A stretch of DNA of 64,000 bases from Gammaproteobacteria bacterium. Its GTDB lineage: Bacteria; Pseudomonadota; Gammaproteobacteria; Steroidobacterales; Woeseiaceae. Of this stretch, positions 34,673 to 43,885 are shown in pieces. The notes beneath the pieces are model-generated. The model ran no database searches and was not told the DNA's origin. It saw only the letters and a program-made list of their open reading frames with translations. How positions within the stretch are numbered: position 1 is the stretch's first letter; every line of letters starts with the position of its first letter. The translations under genes and the position numbers were made by a program. The DNA is taken from the NCBI GenBank assembly GCA_029884165.1, contig JAOUIH010000002.1, positions 40,715 through 104,714 of the forward strand. Direction: 5' to 3'.

Positions 34673-36427
34673 TCAGGGCACCGCCATCCAGATGTCCTTG
34701 CCGCCGACGATCGTCCGCAGCACCGGCACGTGGCGGATCCGGTCCGCGTCGATCTCGAGCACGTTCTCGGCGAATACCGTGAAGTCGGCCAGCTTGCCTG
34801 GCTCGATCGTGCCGAGGCGGCCCTCGGCAAACGTCTGGAAGGCAGGGCCCAGGGTGTGCAGCCGCAGCGCCTCGGCACGATCAACCGCCTCCTCCGGCCC
34901 GTAGACTGCGCCGTCCCAGCCCTTGCGCGTGATGCCGGTCCACAGGGCGACGCGCGGACCATAGGGCGCGCCATCCGAGCCCCAGCTCATCCAGATGCCC
35001 GCGTCGAGCAGCGAGCGCGTCGGGTTCATCGTCGCCTCACGCGCCCCGGCCAGCGACTCGACGGCGAATGCGCCCAGGCCGACCGTGAACGCCGGCTGGC
35101 TCGCGACGCCGATGCCGAGGGCGGCCATCTTGTCGATCGTCGCCCGCGGCGGCTTCACCGCCACGTGGTGCAGGTAGTGGCGGTGATCGTCGCGCGGCGA
35201 CTCCGCCAGGATGCGCTCCAGCTCGTCGACGACCATTACTACGGCAGCGTCGCCCATCGTGTGAATGCCGAGCTGCCAGCCGAGCTCGTGCGCGCGGCGG
35301 GCGACCGGATAGAAGGCCTCGGCCGGAATGCGGACGACGCCCGTGAAATCCGGCTTGCTTTCGTACGCTTCGAGCGACCAGTAGGCCGGCGCGCTCAGCC
35401 CGCCGTCAATGCTCATCTTGATCGCGCCGATCCTGAGCCTGTCGTTGCCGAAGCCGGTGACGAAGCCCAGCGCTTCCAGCTCCGCGATCGCATCGCGCAC
35501 GCTGAGTTCGAGGTCGTCGTACGCGTCGAAACCCGGCCGCAGGCGGATCTGCACGACGGCCCGCGGCAGCTCGTCGCCGTGCCGCTGGTACAGGGTCTGG
35601 AAATAGCGCAGCTCGTCGGGGCGAACGCCCGCAACGTTGACGCTCGTCAGGCCCATCTCCGCGAACTGCCGCATCAGCCGCCGCAGGTTGTCGATTGCCT
35701 CGCGTTCCGTCAGCTCGCCGGCTGCGGGGCGCGGCGCCGCACCGCTTGCCAGCCTGCGCGCGGCGTCGTAGAGGCGCCCGTCCGGCTCGCCGTCGGCGTC
35801 ATGCCCGATCTCGCCGCCACCGGAAAACCCGGTGTGACGATCGATGCCGGCGAGTTCGAGCGCGCGGCTGTTCAGCACCGTCGTGTGCGGGCCGCGCGTG
35901 AGCAGCACCGGGTGGTCGGGTGCGCCCCGGTCGAGATCGTGCCGTGTTGGAAGCTGCTGGTTCGGCCAGACCTCCCGGCTCAGCGCGCCGGTGATCCACT
36001 CGCCCGGTGGGCGGCGCGATGCTTCGCCGCGCAGCGCCGCCTCGAGTTCCGGGATGGTTCGCGCTTCCCGGATCCACGCAGGCACCGCGGCGATCCAGCC
36101 GCCTTCCCACTCCATCAGCTCGCCGCGCTCGATCCCGGCATGGACGTGATTGTCGAACAGTCCCGGCAACAGCGTTGCTCCGCCGAGGTCCACCAGCCGG
36201 GTCGAATCGCCCCCGAGTCGCAGAACGTCCGCGGCCGCACCGACGGCGACAATCATCCCGTCTCTCACCGCCACCGCCTCCGCCCGCACAGCCCCGGGCG
36301 TACCCGTCACGACGATCGCGTTGTGGTAGATCACGTCGGCCGGCAGGAGGACCACCGGCGCCGGCTGGCAGCCGCCGATCAGCAACAGAACCAGCGCCAG
36401 CCGGATTACCCCGATCCCCGCATGCAT
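34673..36427 (-). CDS. YtcJ-like amidohydrolase lipoprotein
   Basis: 584 residues from ATG 36427 with GGGGGAA upstream. A lipoprotein signal (LLLIGGC, lipidated near C19) predicts membrane anchoring. The amidohydrolase superfamily barrel has the HVHAG motif (LLPGLFDNHVHAG), a metal-bridging-type Lys region (IGAIKMSIDGGL), HTMGDAAV and the SDGAPYGPR aspartate motif, followed by the C-terminal GTIEPGKLADFTVF box. The YtcJ/NfdA-like group hydrolyses amide or formamide bonds; the substrate is unknown. It belongs to a minus-strand run with the TIGR01244-type phosphatase and the cupin fusion. Confidence 0.88.
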   Translation of the reverse strand: MHAGIGVIRLALVLLLIGGCQPAPVVLLPADVIYHNAIVVTGTPGAVRAEAVAVRDGMIVAVGAAADVLRLGGDSTRLVDLGGATLLPGLFDNHVHAGIERGELMEWEGGWIAAVPAWIREARTIPELEAALRGEASRRPPGEWITGALSREVWPNQQLPTRHDLDRGAPDHPVLLTRGPHTTVLNSRALELAGIDRHTGFSGGGEIGHDADGEPDGRLYDAARRLASGAAPRPAAGELTEREAIDNLRRLMRQFAEMGLTSVNVAGVRPDELRYFQTLYQRHGDELPRAVVQIRLRPGFDAYDDLELSVRDAIAELEALGFVTGFGNDRLRIGAIKMSIDGGLSAPAYWSLEAYESKPDFTGVVRIPAEAFYPVARRAHELGWQLGIHTMGDAAVVMVVDELERILAESPRDDHRHYLHHVAVKPPRATIDKMAALGIGVASQPAFTVGLGAFAVESLAGAREATMNPTRSLLDAGIWMSWGSDGAPYGPRVALWTGITRKGWDGAVYGPEEAVDRAEALRLHTLGPAFQTFAEGRLGTIEPGKLADFTVFAENVLEIDADRIRHVPVLRTIVGGKDIWMAVP

Positions 36428-36499
36428 CGCGTTTCCCCCGCTATTCGTGTCCCGGCCGCGTCGGGGAGGCCGCCGTCGCAGCACTCCCCGAGCGACCCC

Positions 36500-36931
36500 T
36501 CAGTCCCTGGCTCGCGCCTGTTCGGCGAGCCGGGGACGCAGCCCGGACAGGTCGTAACCCGCTTCCGCTGCCTGCCGGATCACCTCGTCCGCGCCTCGAG
36601 TGCGGGCCTCGGCCAGCGCCCAGAGCGAAATTGACCGGGTACCGGACCGGCAGAAGGCGAGCACCGGGGCCTCGACTTCCCGGTACAGGGATTCGAAGCG
36701 ATCGATGACATCGCCGGTCAGGGCCCCGGAGCTTACCGGCAGGTCGACGTAGGCAAGGCCGAGTTCCCTCGCTGCCCGCGCAAGGTCCGCGGTCCGCGGC
36801 TGCAAGCGGTGCTCGCCGTCCGGCCGATTGTTGATCAGCGTCCGGATTCCCTGCCTGGCCAGGATCTCGAGGTCGTGCGGGTCGAGCTGGCTCGACACCG
36901 AAAACTGGTCCGTGACCCTCCGCCTGTCCAT
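36500..36931 (-). CDS. TIGR01244/DUF442-type phosphatase-like protein
   Basis: 143 residues from ATG 36931. The fold is that of a dual-specificity-like phosphatase, with the P-loop C-X5-R motif in FCRSGTRSISLW and the upstream IRTLINNRPDGEH signature of the family also fused to beta-lactamase-like sulfur dioxygenases (Blh/BigR context). It is 12 nt downstream of a TauE/SafE exporter gene, a pairing common in sulfide or persulfide detoxification operons. Cytoplasmic. The true substrate is unknown. Confidence 0.85.
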   Translation of the reverse strand: MDRRRVTDQFSVSSQLDPHDLEILARQGIRTLINNRPDGEHRLQPRTADLARAARELGLAYVDLPVSSGALTGDVIDRFESLYREVEAPVLAFCRSGTRSISLWALAEARTRGADEVIRQAAEAGYDLSGLRPRLAEQARARD

Positions 36932-36943
36932 GCAGTTCTGTCC

Positions 36944-37732
36944 TTATGCTCGTGTCGCGAGGCCCAGCGCACCGGGCAGTGAGCGCCACAGGATATAGAT
37001 ACCCATGACGATCAGGAAATAGCCGAAGCCGCGCTTCAGCGTCGCCTGCGGCAGCCGGTTTGCCATGAAGCCGCCGGCGAAGGAGCCGGCGACGCCCAGG
37101 GCGGTCACGACGAACAGCGTGCGCCAGTCGAGTTCGAGCGACTGGCGCTCCAATACGTCGAGATACTTGTAGAAACCGCTGTAGGACTTCAGCGCAATGA
37201 TGAACAGGCTGGTCGCGACCGCGCGGTGCATCGGCAGCCCGCCGAGCAGCACCAGCGCCGGCACGATCAGGAAACCACCGCCGACGCCTACCAGGCCGGT
37301 CAGCACGCCGACGACGAGTCCGTCGGCGCCGATCTTCCAGGTCGCGCGCGGCGCCCGGGCCGGCGGATCGAGCGGCACCGGCCGCAGCATGAACCAGCTG
37401 GCGAGCAGCATCACGACCGCGAACAGCGAGAGCTGCATCAGGCCGCTGACGAACTGTGCGGTCCAGGCACCGAGCCAGGTACCTGCCATGCCGGGCAGGC
37501 CGAACACGAGCACGTTACGCCAGTCGATCAGCCCCAGCCGCAGGTATTGCAGGCTGCCGGCCAGAGCGATCGATCCGACGACGAACAGCGAGCCCGCGAT
37601 CGCGAGCTTCTCGTCCTGGCCCACCAGGTACACGAGCACCGGCACGGTCAGGATCGATCCGCCGGAACCGAGCAGGCCCAGGCTGATGCCGATGGCGACC
37701 GCGCCGGGCCAGGCCAGCCAACTTACGACCAT
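36944..37732 (-). CDS. TauE/SafE-family sulfite/sulfur-anion exporter
   Basis: 262 residues from ATG 37732; the longer open frame to 38041 runs over the divergent promoter and is unlikely. The protein has 7-8 membrane helices and the two family repeats with GxGG motifs: SLGLLGSGGSILTVPVLVYL near the start and TGLVGVGGGFLIVPALVLLGGL in the second half. It is expected to export sulfite, sulfoacetate or a related anion. It is first in the minus-strand run and divergent from the DUF2189 gene. Confidence 0.9.
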   Translation of the reverse strand: MVVSWLAWPGAVAIGISLGLLGSGGSILTVPVLVYLVGQDEKLAIAGSLFVVGSIALAGSLQYLRLGLIDWRNVLVFGLPGMAGTWLGAWTAQFVSGLMQLSLFAVVMLLASWFMLRPVPLDPPARAPRATWKIGADGLVVGVLTGLVGVGGGFLIVPALVLLGGLPMHRAVATSLFIIALKSYSGFYKYLDVLERQSLELDWRTLFVVTALGVAGSFAGGFMANRLPQATLKRGFGYFLIVMGIYILWRSLPGALGLATRA

Positions 37733-37901
37733 CGGCGCCTGCTCCCCCGGATCTCGCGGCGATGTCCCTCGATCTCTTGCAGCTTGCTTTCTCCTCCAAC
37801 GGGGCGGGCAAGCGGCGGTCTCTCGCCGGAGAGGCGCCGCACTGGCGTGTTCCTCGGGCGTCGGTCGGCTGCTACACTGCGTCTCGTACGAGGTGCAGCG
37901 C

Positions 37902-38723
37902 ATGACCGACGCCAACGGCCCGGAATTCGATCGCGACACGATGCCATTCGTCGCACCGTGCCGCCAGCTGTCGCCGCTCGCACCTTTTCGCTGGCTGAAA
38001 CTCGGGATCGACGACCTGCTGCTCGCACCCCGCGAGAGCATGATCTACGGCGTCGTGATGGCCGGCGTCATGGCCGTCGTTTCTATTGCGTCATGGATCT
38101 ACGGCACACACTGGCTGATGCTCGCCATGCTCGGCGGTTTCGTCTTCCTGGCCCCGCTCGCCTGCATCGGCCTGTACGCCATCAGCGCGCAGCTCGAACG
38201 CAAGCAGCCGGTCTCGCTCGCCCGCAGCCTGCAGGCGGCTTTCAGGCGGCATTTCGGCAACGAGATGGTGTTCGCCCTCGTGCTGATGGTGATCTTCCTG
38301 GTGTGGGCACGGGCCGGCGCGATGATCACCGTGTTCTTCCCCGAAGACGGTCAGTGGGAAGCGGCCGATCTCAAGATGTACCTGACAATAGGCACGATTG
38401 TCGGCGCCATTTTCGCGGGAGTCACGTTCAGCGCCAGTGCCTTTTCGCTGCCGATGATCATGCACCGCGACGTCGACAGCATCACGGCCGTCGTCACCTC
38501 GATCAACGCGGTTCTGCGCAACAAACTCGCAATGCTGGTCTGGATGAGCCTGATCGTCGTCGGGCTGCTGCTGGGCCTCGTGACGGCCTTCGTCGGCCTC
38601 GCCGTCATCCTGCCGGTCATCGGCTACGGCGCCTGGCACGGTTATCTCGAAACCATCGACGCAAGCCAGTTCCCGCGGCATGCAGTCGGCATCACCGCAA
38701 CGCCGAGACCGCCCGCGGCGTGA
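37902..38723 (+). CDS. DUF2189-family membrane protein
   Basis: 273 residues from ATG 37902. It has about six membrane helices, with the family-like start CRQLSPLAPFRWLKLGIDDLLLAPRESMIYG and MLAMLGGFVFLAPLACIGLYAIS, then LSLPMIMHRDVDSITAVVTS-type loop sequence. Its function is undescribed; relatives are often found near cytochrome oxidase genes, as here, 165 nt before ccoN. Confidence 0.8.
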   Translation: MTDANGPEFDRDTMPFVAPCRQLSPLAPFRWLKLGIDDLLLAPRESMIYGVVMAGVMAVVSIASWIYGTHWLMLAMLGGFVFLAPLACIGLYAISAQLERKQPVSLARSLQAAFRRHFGNEMVFALVLMVIFLVWARAGAMITVFFPEDGQWEAADLKMYLTIGTIVGAIFAGVTFSASAFSLPMIMHRDVDSITAVVTSINAVLRNKLAMLVWMSLIVVGLLLGLVTAFVGLAVILPVIGYGAWHGYLETIDASQFPRHAVGITATPRPPAA

Positions 38724-38888
38724 CGGCGGCGCGGTTTTACGCAAGCTGAGCGACATGGCACCATTGCGCCGCGGATTCGTATCAGGGATATCCCCTATGG
38801 CACCGCCGGCAACGGTCTGAAATCGTCGCGGGCGGCAGACTATGGCCAAACTAGCCCCAAATTGACGAAAACAACCGGGATCAACAAC
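38724..38888. promoter_or_regulatory. ccoN upstream region
   Basis: 165 nt between the DUF2189 gene and ccoN. It contains the palindrome GGGATATCCC at 38785-38794 in the context GTATCAGGGATATCCCCTAT. I looked for an FNR/ANR box (TTGAT-N4-ATCAA) and found none with correct spacing. CCGGGA lies 9 nt before the ccoN ATG. Confidence 0.4.
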
Positions 38889-40304
38889 ATGCAGACGGAG
38901 TCGAGTTACAACGATAAGGTCGTCCGCCAGTTCGCCATCATGACCGTGGTCTGGGGCGTCGTCGGAATGCTGGTCGGCCTTATCATCGCCGCACAACTGA
39001 TCTGGCCCGGGCTGAGCCTGGACCTGCCCTGGCTCACCTACAGCCGCCTCCGGCCACTGCATACGAACGCCGTCATCTTTGCGTTCGGCGGCTCGGCGCT
39101 GTTCGCGACCGCATATTACGTGGTGCAGCGAACCTGCCATGTGCGGCTCGCGTTCGACAAGCTGGCCGCCTTCACGTTCTGGGGCTGGCAGCTGATCATC
39201 GTGCTGGCCGCCGTGACGCTGCCGCTCGGCATAACGCAGAGCAAGGAGTACGCGGAACTGGAGTGGCCGATCGACCTGCTGATCGCCGTCGTCTGGGTCG
39301 CCTTCGCCATCGTCTACCTCGCTACGCTGGGGCGGCGCCGCGTCAAGCACATCTACGTCGCCAACTGGTTCTACGCGGCATTCATCATCACGGTCGCGGT
39401 GCTGCACATCTTCAATAACCTGGCGATACCGGTCTCGCTGACGAAGTCCTACATCGTCTATACGGGCGTCGTCGACGCCATGATGCAGTGGTGGTACGGC
39501 CACAACGCGGTGGGCTTTTTCCTGACGGCCGGTTTCCTCGGCATGATGTACTACTTCGTTCCGAAGCAGGCAAACCGACCGGTCTATTCGTACCGCCTGT
39601 CGGTCGTGCACTTCTGGGCGCTGATCGCAACCTACATGTGGGCCGGCCCGCATCACCTGCATTACACGTCGCTGCCGGACTGGGCGCAGACGCTCGGCAT
39701 GCTGTTCTCGGTGATCCTGCTGGCGCCGTCCTGGGGCGGCATGATCAACGGCATCATGACGCTCTCCGGCGCGTGGCATAAGCTCCGGACCGACCCGATC
39801 CTGAAGTTCATGATTGTCTCGCTGTCTTTCTACGGCATGTCGACCTTCGAGGGCCCGATGATGTCGATCAAGACGGTGAATGCGCTCTCGCACTACACGG
39901 ACTGGACGATCGGGCACGTGCACTCCGGCGCTCTCGGCTGGGTATCGATGATGACCATCGGGACGATGTACTGCCTGATCCCGAGGCTCTGGGGCAAAGA
40001 CGGCATGTATTCGACCAAGCTCATCGACGTGCACTTCTGGACGTCGACAATCGGCGTCGTCCTCTACGCCGTGTCGATGTGGATCTCGGGCATCACGCAA
40101 GGCCTGATGTGGCGGGCCTTCAACGACGACGGCACGCTGACCTATTCGTTCATCGAGAGCGTCAAGTTCAACTATCCGTACTACGGTCTGCGCCTGCTCG
40201 GGGGACTGATCTTCTTCGCGGGCATGATCGTCATGGTTTACAACGTGTATCGGACCGTCGCGGACGTCAAACCGAAAGCGGCTCCCGTGATCCAACCGGC
40301 CTAA
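38889..40304 (+). CDS. ccoN: cbb3-type cytochrome c oxidase subunit I
   Basis: 471 residues from ATG 38889, chosen because GGGA is 9 nt upstream. Twelve membrane helices are predicted. Heme and copper ligands are visible: [12 protein letters not shown] (low-spin heme His), [12 protein letters not shown] (CuB His with the nearby family Tyr), [11 protein letters not shown] (two CuB His) and [12 protein letters not shown] (heme His pair). This is the catalytic subunit reducing oxygen to water with high affinity, in the inner membrane. Confidence 0.97.
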   Translation: MQTESSYNDKVVRQFAIMTVVWGVVGMLVGLIIAAQLIWPGLSLDLPWLTYSRLRPLHTNAVIFAFGGSALFATAYYVVQRTCHVRLAFDKLAAFTFWGWQLIIVLAAVTLPLGITQSKEYAELEWPIDLLIAVVWVAFAIVYLATLGRRRVKHIYVANWFYAAFIITVAVLHIFNNLAIPVSLTKSYIVYTGVVDAMMQWWYGHNAVGFFLTAGFLGMMYYFVPKQANRPVYSYRLSVVHFWALIATYMWAGPHHLHYTSLPDWAQTLGMLFSVILLAPSWGGMINGIMTLSGAWHKLRTDPILKFMIVSLSFYGMSTFEGPMMSIKTVNALSHYTDWTIGHVHSGALGWVSMMTIGTMYCLIPRLWGKDGMYSTKLIDVHFWTSTIGVVLYAVSMWISGITQGLMWRAFNDDGTLTYSFIESVKFNYPYYGLRLLGGLIFFAGMIVMVYNVYRTVADVKPKAAPVIQPA

Positions 40305-40314
40305 GGCAGCTGTC

Positions 40315-40920
40315 ATGAAGCACGACAAGATAGAAACAAGCATAAACCTGATGGCGATACTGATCGTCCTGGTGATCAGCGTCGGCGGCCTGATCGAGAT
40401 CCTGCCGCTGATGGCGAGCAGCAGTACGACCGAGCCCTATCCGGGCGTCCGGCCATACCCGGCCCTGCAGCTGGCCGGCAGAGACGTCTACATTCGGGAA
40501 GGCTGTTACGTCTGCCATTCGCAGCAGATCCGGCCGTTCCGCAGCGAGACGGAACGATACGGCCCATACTCCGTTGCCGGCGAACACGTCTACGACCGTC
40601 CGTTCCAGTTCGGCTCGAAGCGAACCGGCCCCGACCTCGCCCGTGTGGGCAAGCGCTACAGCGACGAATGGCATCGCATACACCTGCTGAAGCCGCAGGA
40701 CCTGGTGCCCGACTCGAACATGCCCGCGTACCCGTGGCTCGCAGAGAACGTGGTCGACGGCGAACTCATCGTGCGCAAGATGCGCGCCCTTCGCATGCTC
40801 GGCGATCCGTACAGCGACGCGGAGATCGAGGCAGCGCCCGCAGCCGTGGCCGGCAAGACCGAGCTCGACGCGCTGGTTGCCTACCTGCAGAACCTCGGCA
40901 CCGTAAGAGCGGCACGGTAG
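40315..40920 (+). CDS. ccoO: cbb3 oxidase mono-heme subunit II
   Basis: 201 residues from ATG 40315, 10 nt after ccoN. One N-terminal membrane anchor (about 12-33) precedes a periplasmic cytochrome c domain with a single heme site CYVCH (about 64-68) and the family signature [18 protein letters not shown]. The axial Met is in [11 protein letters not shown]. It passes electrons to CcoN. Confidence 0.97.
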   Translation: MKHDKIETSINLMAILIVLVISVGGLIEILPLMASSSTTEPYPGVRPYPALQLAGRDVYIREGCYVCHSQQIRPFRSETERYGPYSVAGEHVYDRPFQFGSKRTGPDLARVGKRYSDEWHRIHLLKPQDLVPDSNMPAYPWLAENVVDGELIVRKMRALRMLGDPYSDAEIEAAPAAVAGKTELDALVAYLQNLGTVRAAR

Positions 40921-40930
40921 GCAGGGCGAC

Positions 40931-41110
40931 ATGGACATGGGAACCATCCGGGGGCTGATAACGGCGATCCTGCTGGTGCTGTTCATCGGCCTCTGGTTCT
41001 GGAGCTGGAGCAAGAAGCGGCAGGCGGAATACGATGCCGCATCGCGGCTGCCTCTGGACGACGATGAACGTCCGCCGGCCATCAACAAAGACAGGGAGCA
41101 ACACTCATGA
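40931..41110 (+). CDS. ccoQ: cbb3 oxidase small subunit CcoQ
   Basis: 59 residues from ATG 40931, overlapping the ccoP start (ATGA). One membrane helix (LITAILLVLFIGLWFWSW) is followed by a charged tail, KKRQAEYDAASRLPLDDDE, matching CcoQ/FixQ in size, topology and position. It stabilises the complex. Confidence 0.9.
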   Translation: MDMGTIRGLITAILLVLFIGLWFWSWSKKRQAEYDAASRLPLDDDERPPAINKDREQHS

Positions 41111-42000
41111 GCAGCGCGTGGAGCTGGTACATCATCATCGGCACCGTATTGACGATGCTGGCGTGCTTCTGGCTGATCGTCTGGACGAACCGGCAGCGGC
41201 AGTCCGACGCAGACATAAAGGAATCCGAGTCCCACGTCTGGGACGAGAATATCCGCGAGCTGAACAACCCGCTCCCGATGTGGTGGCTGGGCCTGTACGT
41301 GATATCAATCGTATTCAGCGTCGGCTACCTGGTCGTCTACCCCGGCCTCGGCAACTTCGAGGGCACGGCCGCCTGGACACAGGAGGGCCAGTACGAACGG
41401 GAGGTGCAGAGAGCGGAGGAGCGTTACGGGCCGATATTTGCGCGTTACGGTTCGATGGCGGCGCACGAGCTGATCGGCGATCCGCAGGCAATGCGCATAG
41501 GCCAGAGCCTGTACGCGAATTACTGTGCGCAGTGTCATGGCTCGACAGCCCAGGGCGCGCGCGGCTTCCCGAACCTGACGGACGGCGCGTGGCTATATGG
41601 CGGCTCGCCCGAGGCAATCGAGCTTTCGATCCTGAACGGACGCATGGGCATCATGCCGGCCCTCGGCGCCGCGCTCGGCGGCGAGAGCGAAATCGACGCG
41701 ATGGTGGCCTACGTCCAGTCGCTGCCCGACGGACAGGACACGGCATCGCCCGCGCATATGAAATTCGTCACGTTCTGCAGCGCCTGCCATGGCGCCGACG
41801 GTCGCGGCAACCAGGCGCTGGGCGCCCCGAGCCTGGTCGACGACAACTGGCTCTACGGCAGTTCGGCGGCGGAGATACGCAAGGGTATCGTCGAGGGTCG
41901 CAATGGCGTCATGCCGGCGCACGAAGCACTGATCGGCAGGGATCGTGCACGCATACTGTCCGCCTACGTCTACGGACTGGGGCAGAGCGGCGCGGAGTGA
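41107..42000 (+). CDS. ccoP: cbb3 oxidase di-heme subunit III
   Basis: 297 residues from ATG 41107. The N-terminal domain has two membrane helices and the WDENIRELNNPLPMWW motif typical of CcoP, followed by two cytochrome c domains with heme sites CAQCH (about 137-141) and CSACH (about 222-226). It takes electrons from soluble or membrane cytochromes and passes them to CcoO. Confidence 0.97.
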   Translation: MSSAWSWYIIIGTVLTMLACFWLIVWTNRQRQSDADIKESESHVWDENIRELNNPLPMWWLGLYVISIVFSVGYLVVYPGLGNFEGTAAWTQEGQYEREVQRAEERYGPIFARYGSMAAHELIGDPQAMRIGQSLYANYCAQCHGSTAQGARGFPNLTDGAWLYGGSPEAIELSILNGRMGIMPALGAALGGESEIDAMVAYVQSLPDGQDTASPAHMKFVTFCSACHGADGRGNQALGAPSLVDDNWLYGSSAAEIRKGIVEGRNGVMPAHEALIGRDRARILSAYVYGLGQSGAE

Positions 42001-42006
42001 TCACGA

Positions 42007-42297
42007 GTGGCATCTGACGAAGAAGTGGTCGTCAAGGACCTGTCGCGGGACGCGCAGAAGATAGCGATCCTGTCGTGGATCTCGTTTTTGTCGGCATCGG
42101 TCGTCACGATGCTGTTCTTTGCGTTCGTCGATCCTCTCGTACTGGTCGACGCCATCAACGTATCTTTCATCGAAAGCAGCAATGCGGGCTACGCTATCGG
42201 GTTTTTCTTTTTCTGGATCCATGCCTGGGTCAGTGGCTGGCTCGTGCTTCGACTCGTCCGGCGGAAACGTAACTGGCCGCGTCGCATAAGCCGCTGA
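42007..42297 (+). CDS. Small two-helix membrane protein between ccoP and ccoG
   Basis: 96 residues from GTG 42007, 6 nt after ccoP. Two hydrophobic segments (about 19-45 and 60-82) flank a short loop, and the C-terminus is strongly basic (RLVRRKRNWPRRISR), so a cytoplasmic C-terminus is likely. I do not recognise a family. Position inside the operon suggests a role in oxidase assembly or regulation. Confidence 0.65.
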   Translation: MASDEEVVVKDLSRDAQKIAILSWISFLSASVVTMLFFAFVDPLVLVDAINVSFIESSNAGYAIGFFFFWIHAWVSGWLVLRLVRRKRNWPRRISR

Positions 42298-42304
42298 GTC
42301 ACCA

Positions 42305-43693
42305 ATGAACACGCCCTCCTCCGGCTACGAATACGGCCAGCTGTATCGTAGTGAAGACAAGATCTATCCGCGCGAAATCCGCGGTCGTTTCGCGACCCTG
42401 CGCAGGCTGGCGATGTTCGTGCTGCTCGGAATCTTCTATGGCGGCCCCTGGCTGAGCTGGGGCGATCGCCAGGCGATCCTGTTCGACCTGCCGGCCCGCA
42501 AGTTCTATGTTTTCGGCCTGACCATGTGGCCGCAGGATTTCGTCTACCTGGCGCTGCTGCTGATCATCATGGCGGTCAGCCTGTTCTTCTTCACGGCGCT
42601 GGCCGGGCGCCTGTGGTGCGGATACGCCTGCCCGCAGACGGTCTGGACGGAGGCTTTCACCTGGATCGAGCGGCTGGTCGAGGGGGATCGCAACAAGCGC
42701 ATCAAGCTGGACCGGGGACCGTGGGACTTCAACCGGGTCTGGCGCAAATCGCTCAAGCAGTTCATCTGGATCGTGCTCGCACTGTTCACCGGCTTCTCCT
42801 TCGTCGGCTACTTCGTGCCGGTGCGCGAACTGGCCGTGTCCCTCGCGACCTTCACGGCCAGCCCCTGGCAGTGGTTCTGGACGCTGTTTTATGGCTTCGC
42901 GACCTACGGTAACGCCGGGTTCATGCGCGAGCAGGTCTGCAAATACATGTGCCCGTACGCCAGGTTCCAGGGCGCGATGTTCGATCGCCACTCCCTGATA
43001 ATTACCTACGACGACAGGCGCGGAGAGCCGCGCGGTGCGCGTCGGCGCGGGACGGCTCCCGCGGAAGTCGGTCTCGGCGACTGCGTCGATTGCCGGATGT
43101 GCGTACAGGTCTGCCCGACGGGCATCGATATCCGGGAGGGGCTGCAGTACGAGTGCATCGCCTGCGCCGCCTGCATCGACGCCTGCGACCAGATCATGGA
43201 CAAGATGAACTACCCGCGCGGCCTGATTCGGTACAGCACGGAGACCATGCTGCAGAACGAGCCGTACCGGCTGCTGCGGCCGCGAACCCTGGTCTACACG
43301 GCGCTCCTGACGCTGCTCCTCGCGACGCTCGCCTCGTCGATGATCGTCAGCCAGCCAGTCATACTGGACGTCATTCGCGACCGCAACACCCTCTACCGCG
43401 ATGTCGGTCGCCGCGGCATCGAAAACAACTATACTCTGCGGGTCGTCAACAAGCGCAATGTCGCGCGGGAGTACGAGCTGAGCGTTCGGGGCATCGACGG
43501 GATCGAGATCGGCACGGCGACACGGTTCTCTGTGCCGGCTGAGTCGGTATTCACGCTGCCGACCGCGGTAACCGCGCCGCACGAAAACGCCCTCGGCGGC
43601 CAGACGATAGAATTCGTGCTGCGCTCGGCGGACGACAGCGGCATCATGGTCGTCGAGGAGAGTCGTTTCCGCGGCCCCTCGGAGGTGAACTGA
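42305..43693 (+). CDS. ccoG: cbb3 oxidase maturation ferredoxin-like protein CcoG
   Basis: 462 residues from ATG 42305. Membrane helices are followed by the CcoG signature GYACPQTVWTEAF, a MCPYARFQGAMFD block and two 4Fe-4S clusters (CVDCRMCVQVCP and CIACAACIDACD). The C-terminal part is an Ig-like FixG domain. In other bacteria CcoG is a cupric reductase that prepares copper for the CuB site. It is the fifth gene of the operon. Confidence 0.96.
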   Translation: MNTPSSGYEYGQLYRSEDKIYPREIRGRFATLRRLAMFVLLGIFYGGPWLSWGDRQAILFDLPARKFYVFGLTMWPQDFVYLALLLIIMAVSLFFFTALAGRLWCGYACPQTVWTEAFTWIERLVEGDRNKRIKLDRGPWDFNRVWRKSLKQFIWIVLALFTGFSFVGYFVPVRELAVSLATFTASPWQWFWTLFYGFATYGNAGFMREQVCKYMCPYARFQGAMFDRHSLIITYDDRRGEPRGARRRGTAPAEVGLGDCVDCRMCVQVCPTGIDIREGLQYECIACAACIDACDQIMDKMNYPRGLIRYSTETMLQNEPYRLLRPRTLVYTALLTLLLATLASSMIVSQPVILDVIRDRNTLYRDVGRRGIENNYTLRVVNKRNVAREYELSVRGIDGIEIGTATRFSVPAESVFTLPTAVTAPHENALGGQTIEFVLRSADDSGIMVVEESRFRGPSEVN

Positions 43694-43694
43694 C

Positions 43695-43877
43695 ATGCAC
43701 GCCGGCAGCAACGAAGCCTGGTACCAGAACGGGATGGTCTGGCTGGTTATCGCGATCCCGGGGCTCACGATCGCGGGCTGCATCCTCACTATCTACCTGG
43801 CGCTCACGCACCCGGACAGCCTGGTCCGGGACGACGCCAGCGACGGACCAAGACCGGCCGAACTGAGCCGGGAGTAG
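43695..43877 (+). CDS. Short FixH/CcoH-like membrane protein
   Basis: 60 residues from ATG 43695, 1 nt after the ccoG stop. The WYQNGMVWLVIAIPGLTIAGCI segment matches the N-terminal membrane part of FixH/CcoH, followed by YLALTHPDSLVRDD. The usual FixH periplasmic domain (about 100 more residues) is missing and no stop-interrupted remainder is seen downstream, so this is a naturally short form or a secondary loss. It would assist CcoI-linked copper insertion. Confidence 0.7.
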   Translation: MHAGSNEAWYQNGMVWLVIAIPGLTIAGCILTIYLALTHPDSLVRDDASDGPRPAELSRE

Positions 43878-43885
43878 GTCGCCGC

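Noticed and set aside
32188..34782. 864-codon plus-strand open frame
   Set aside because: Arg-rich shadow of the NSS transporter, running across the convergent gene; no motif.
38862..38886. Possible FNR/ANR box TTGAC...ATCAA before ccoN
   Set aside because: The half-sites are much too far apart for TTGAT-N4-ATCAA, and ATCAA lies within the ribosome-site region.
38091..40343. 750-codon minus-strand open frame antisense to the DUF2189 gene and ccoN
   Set aside because: His/Asp/Arg-rich shadow; ccoN is certain from heme ligands.
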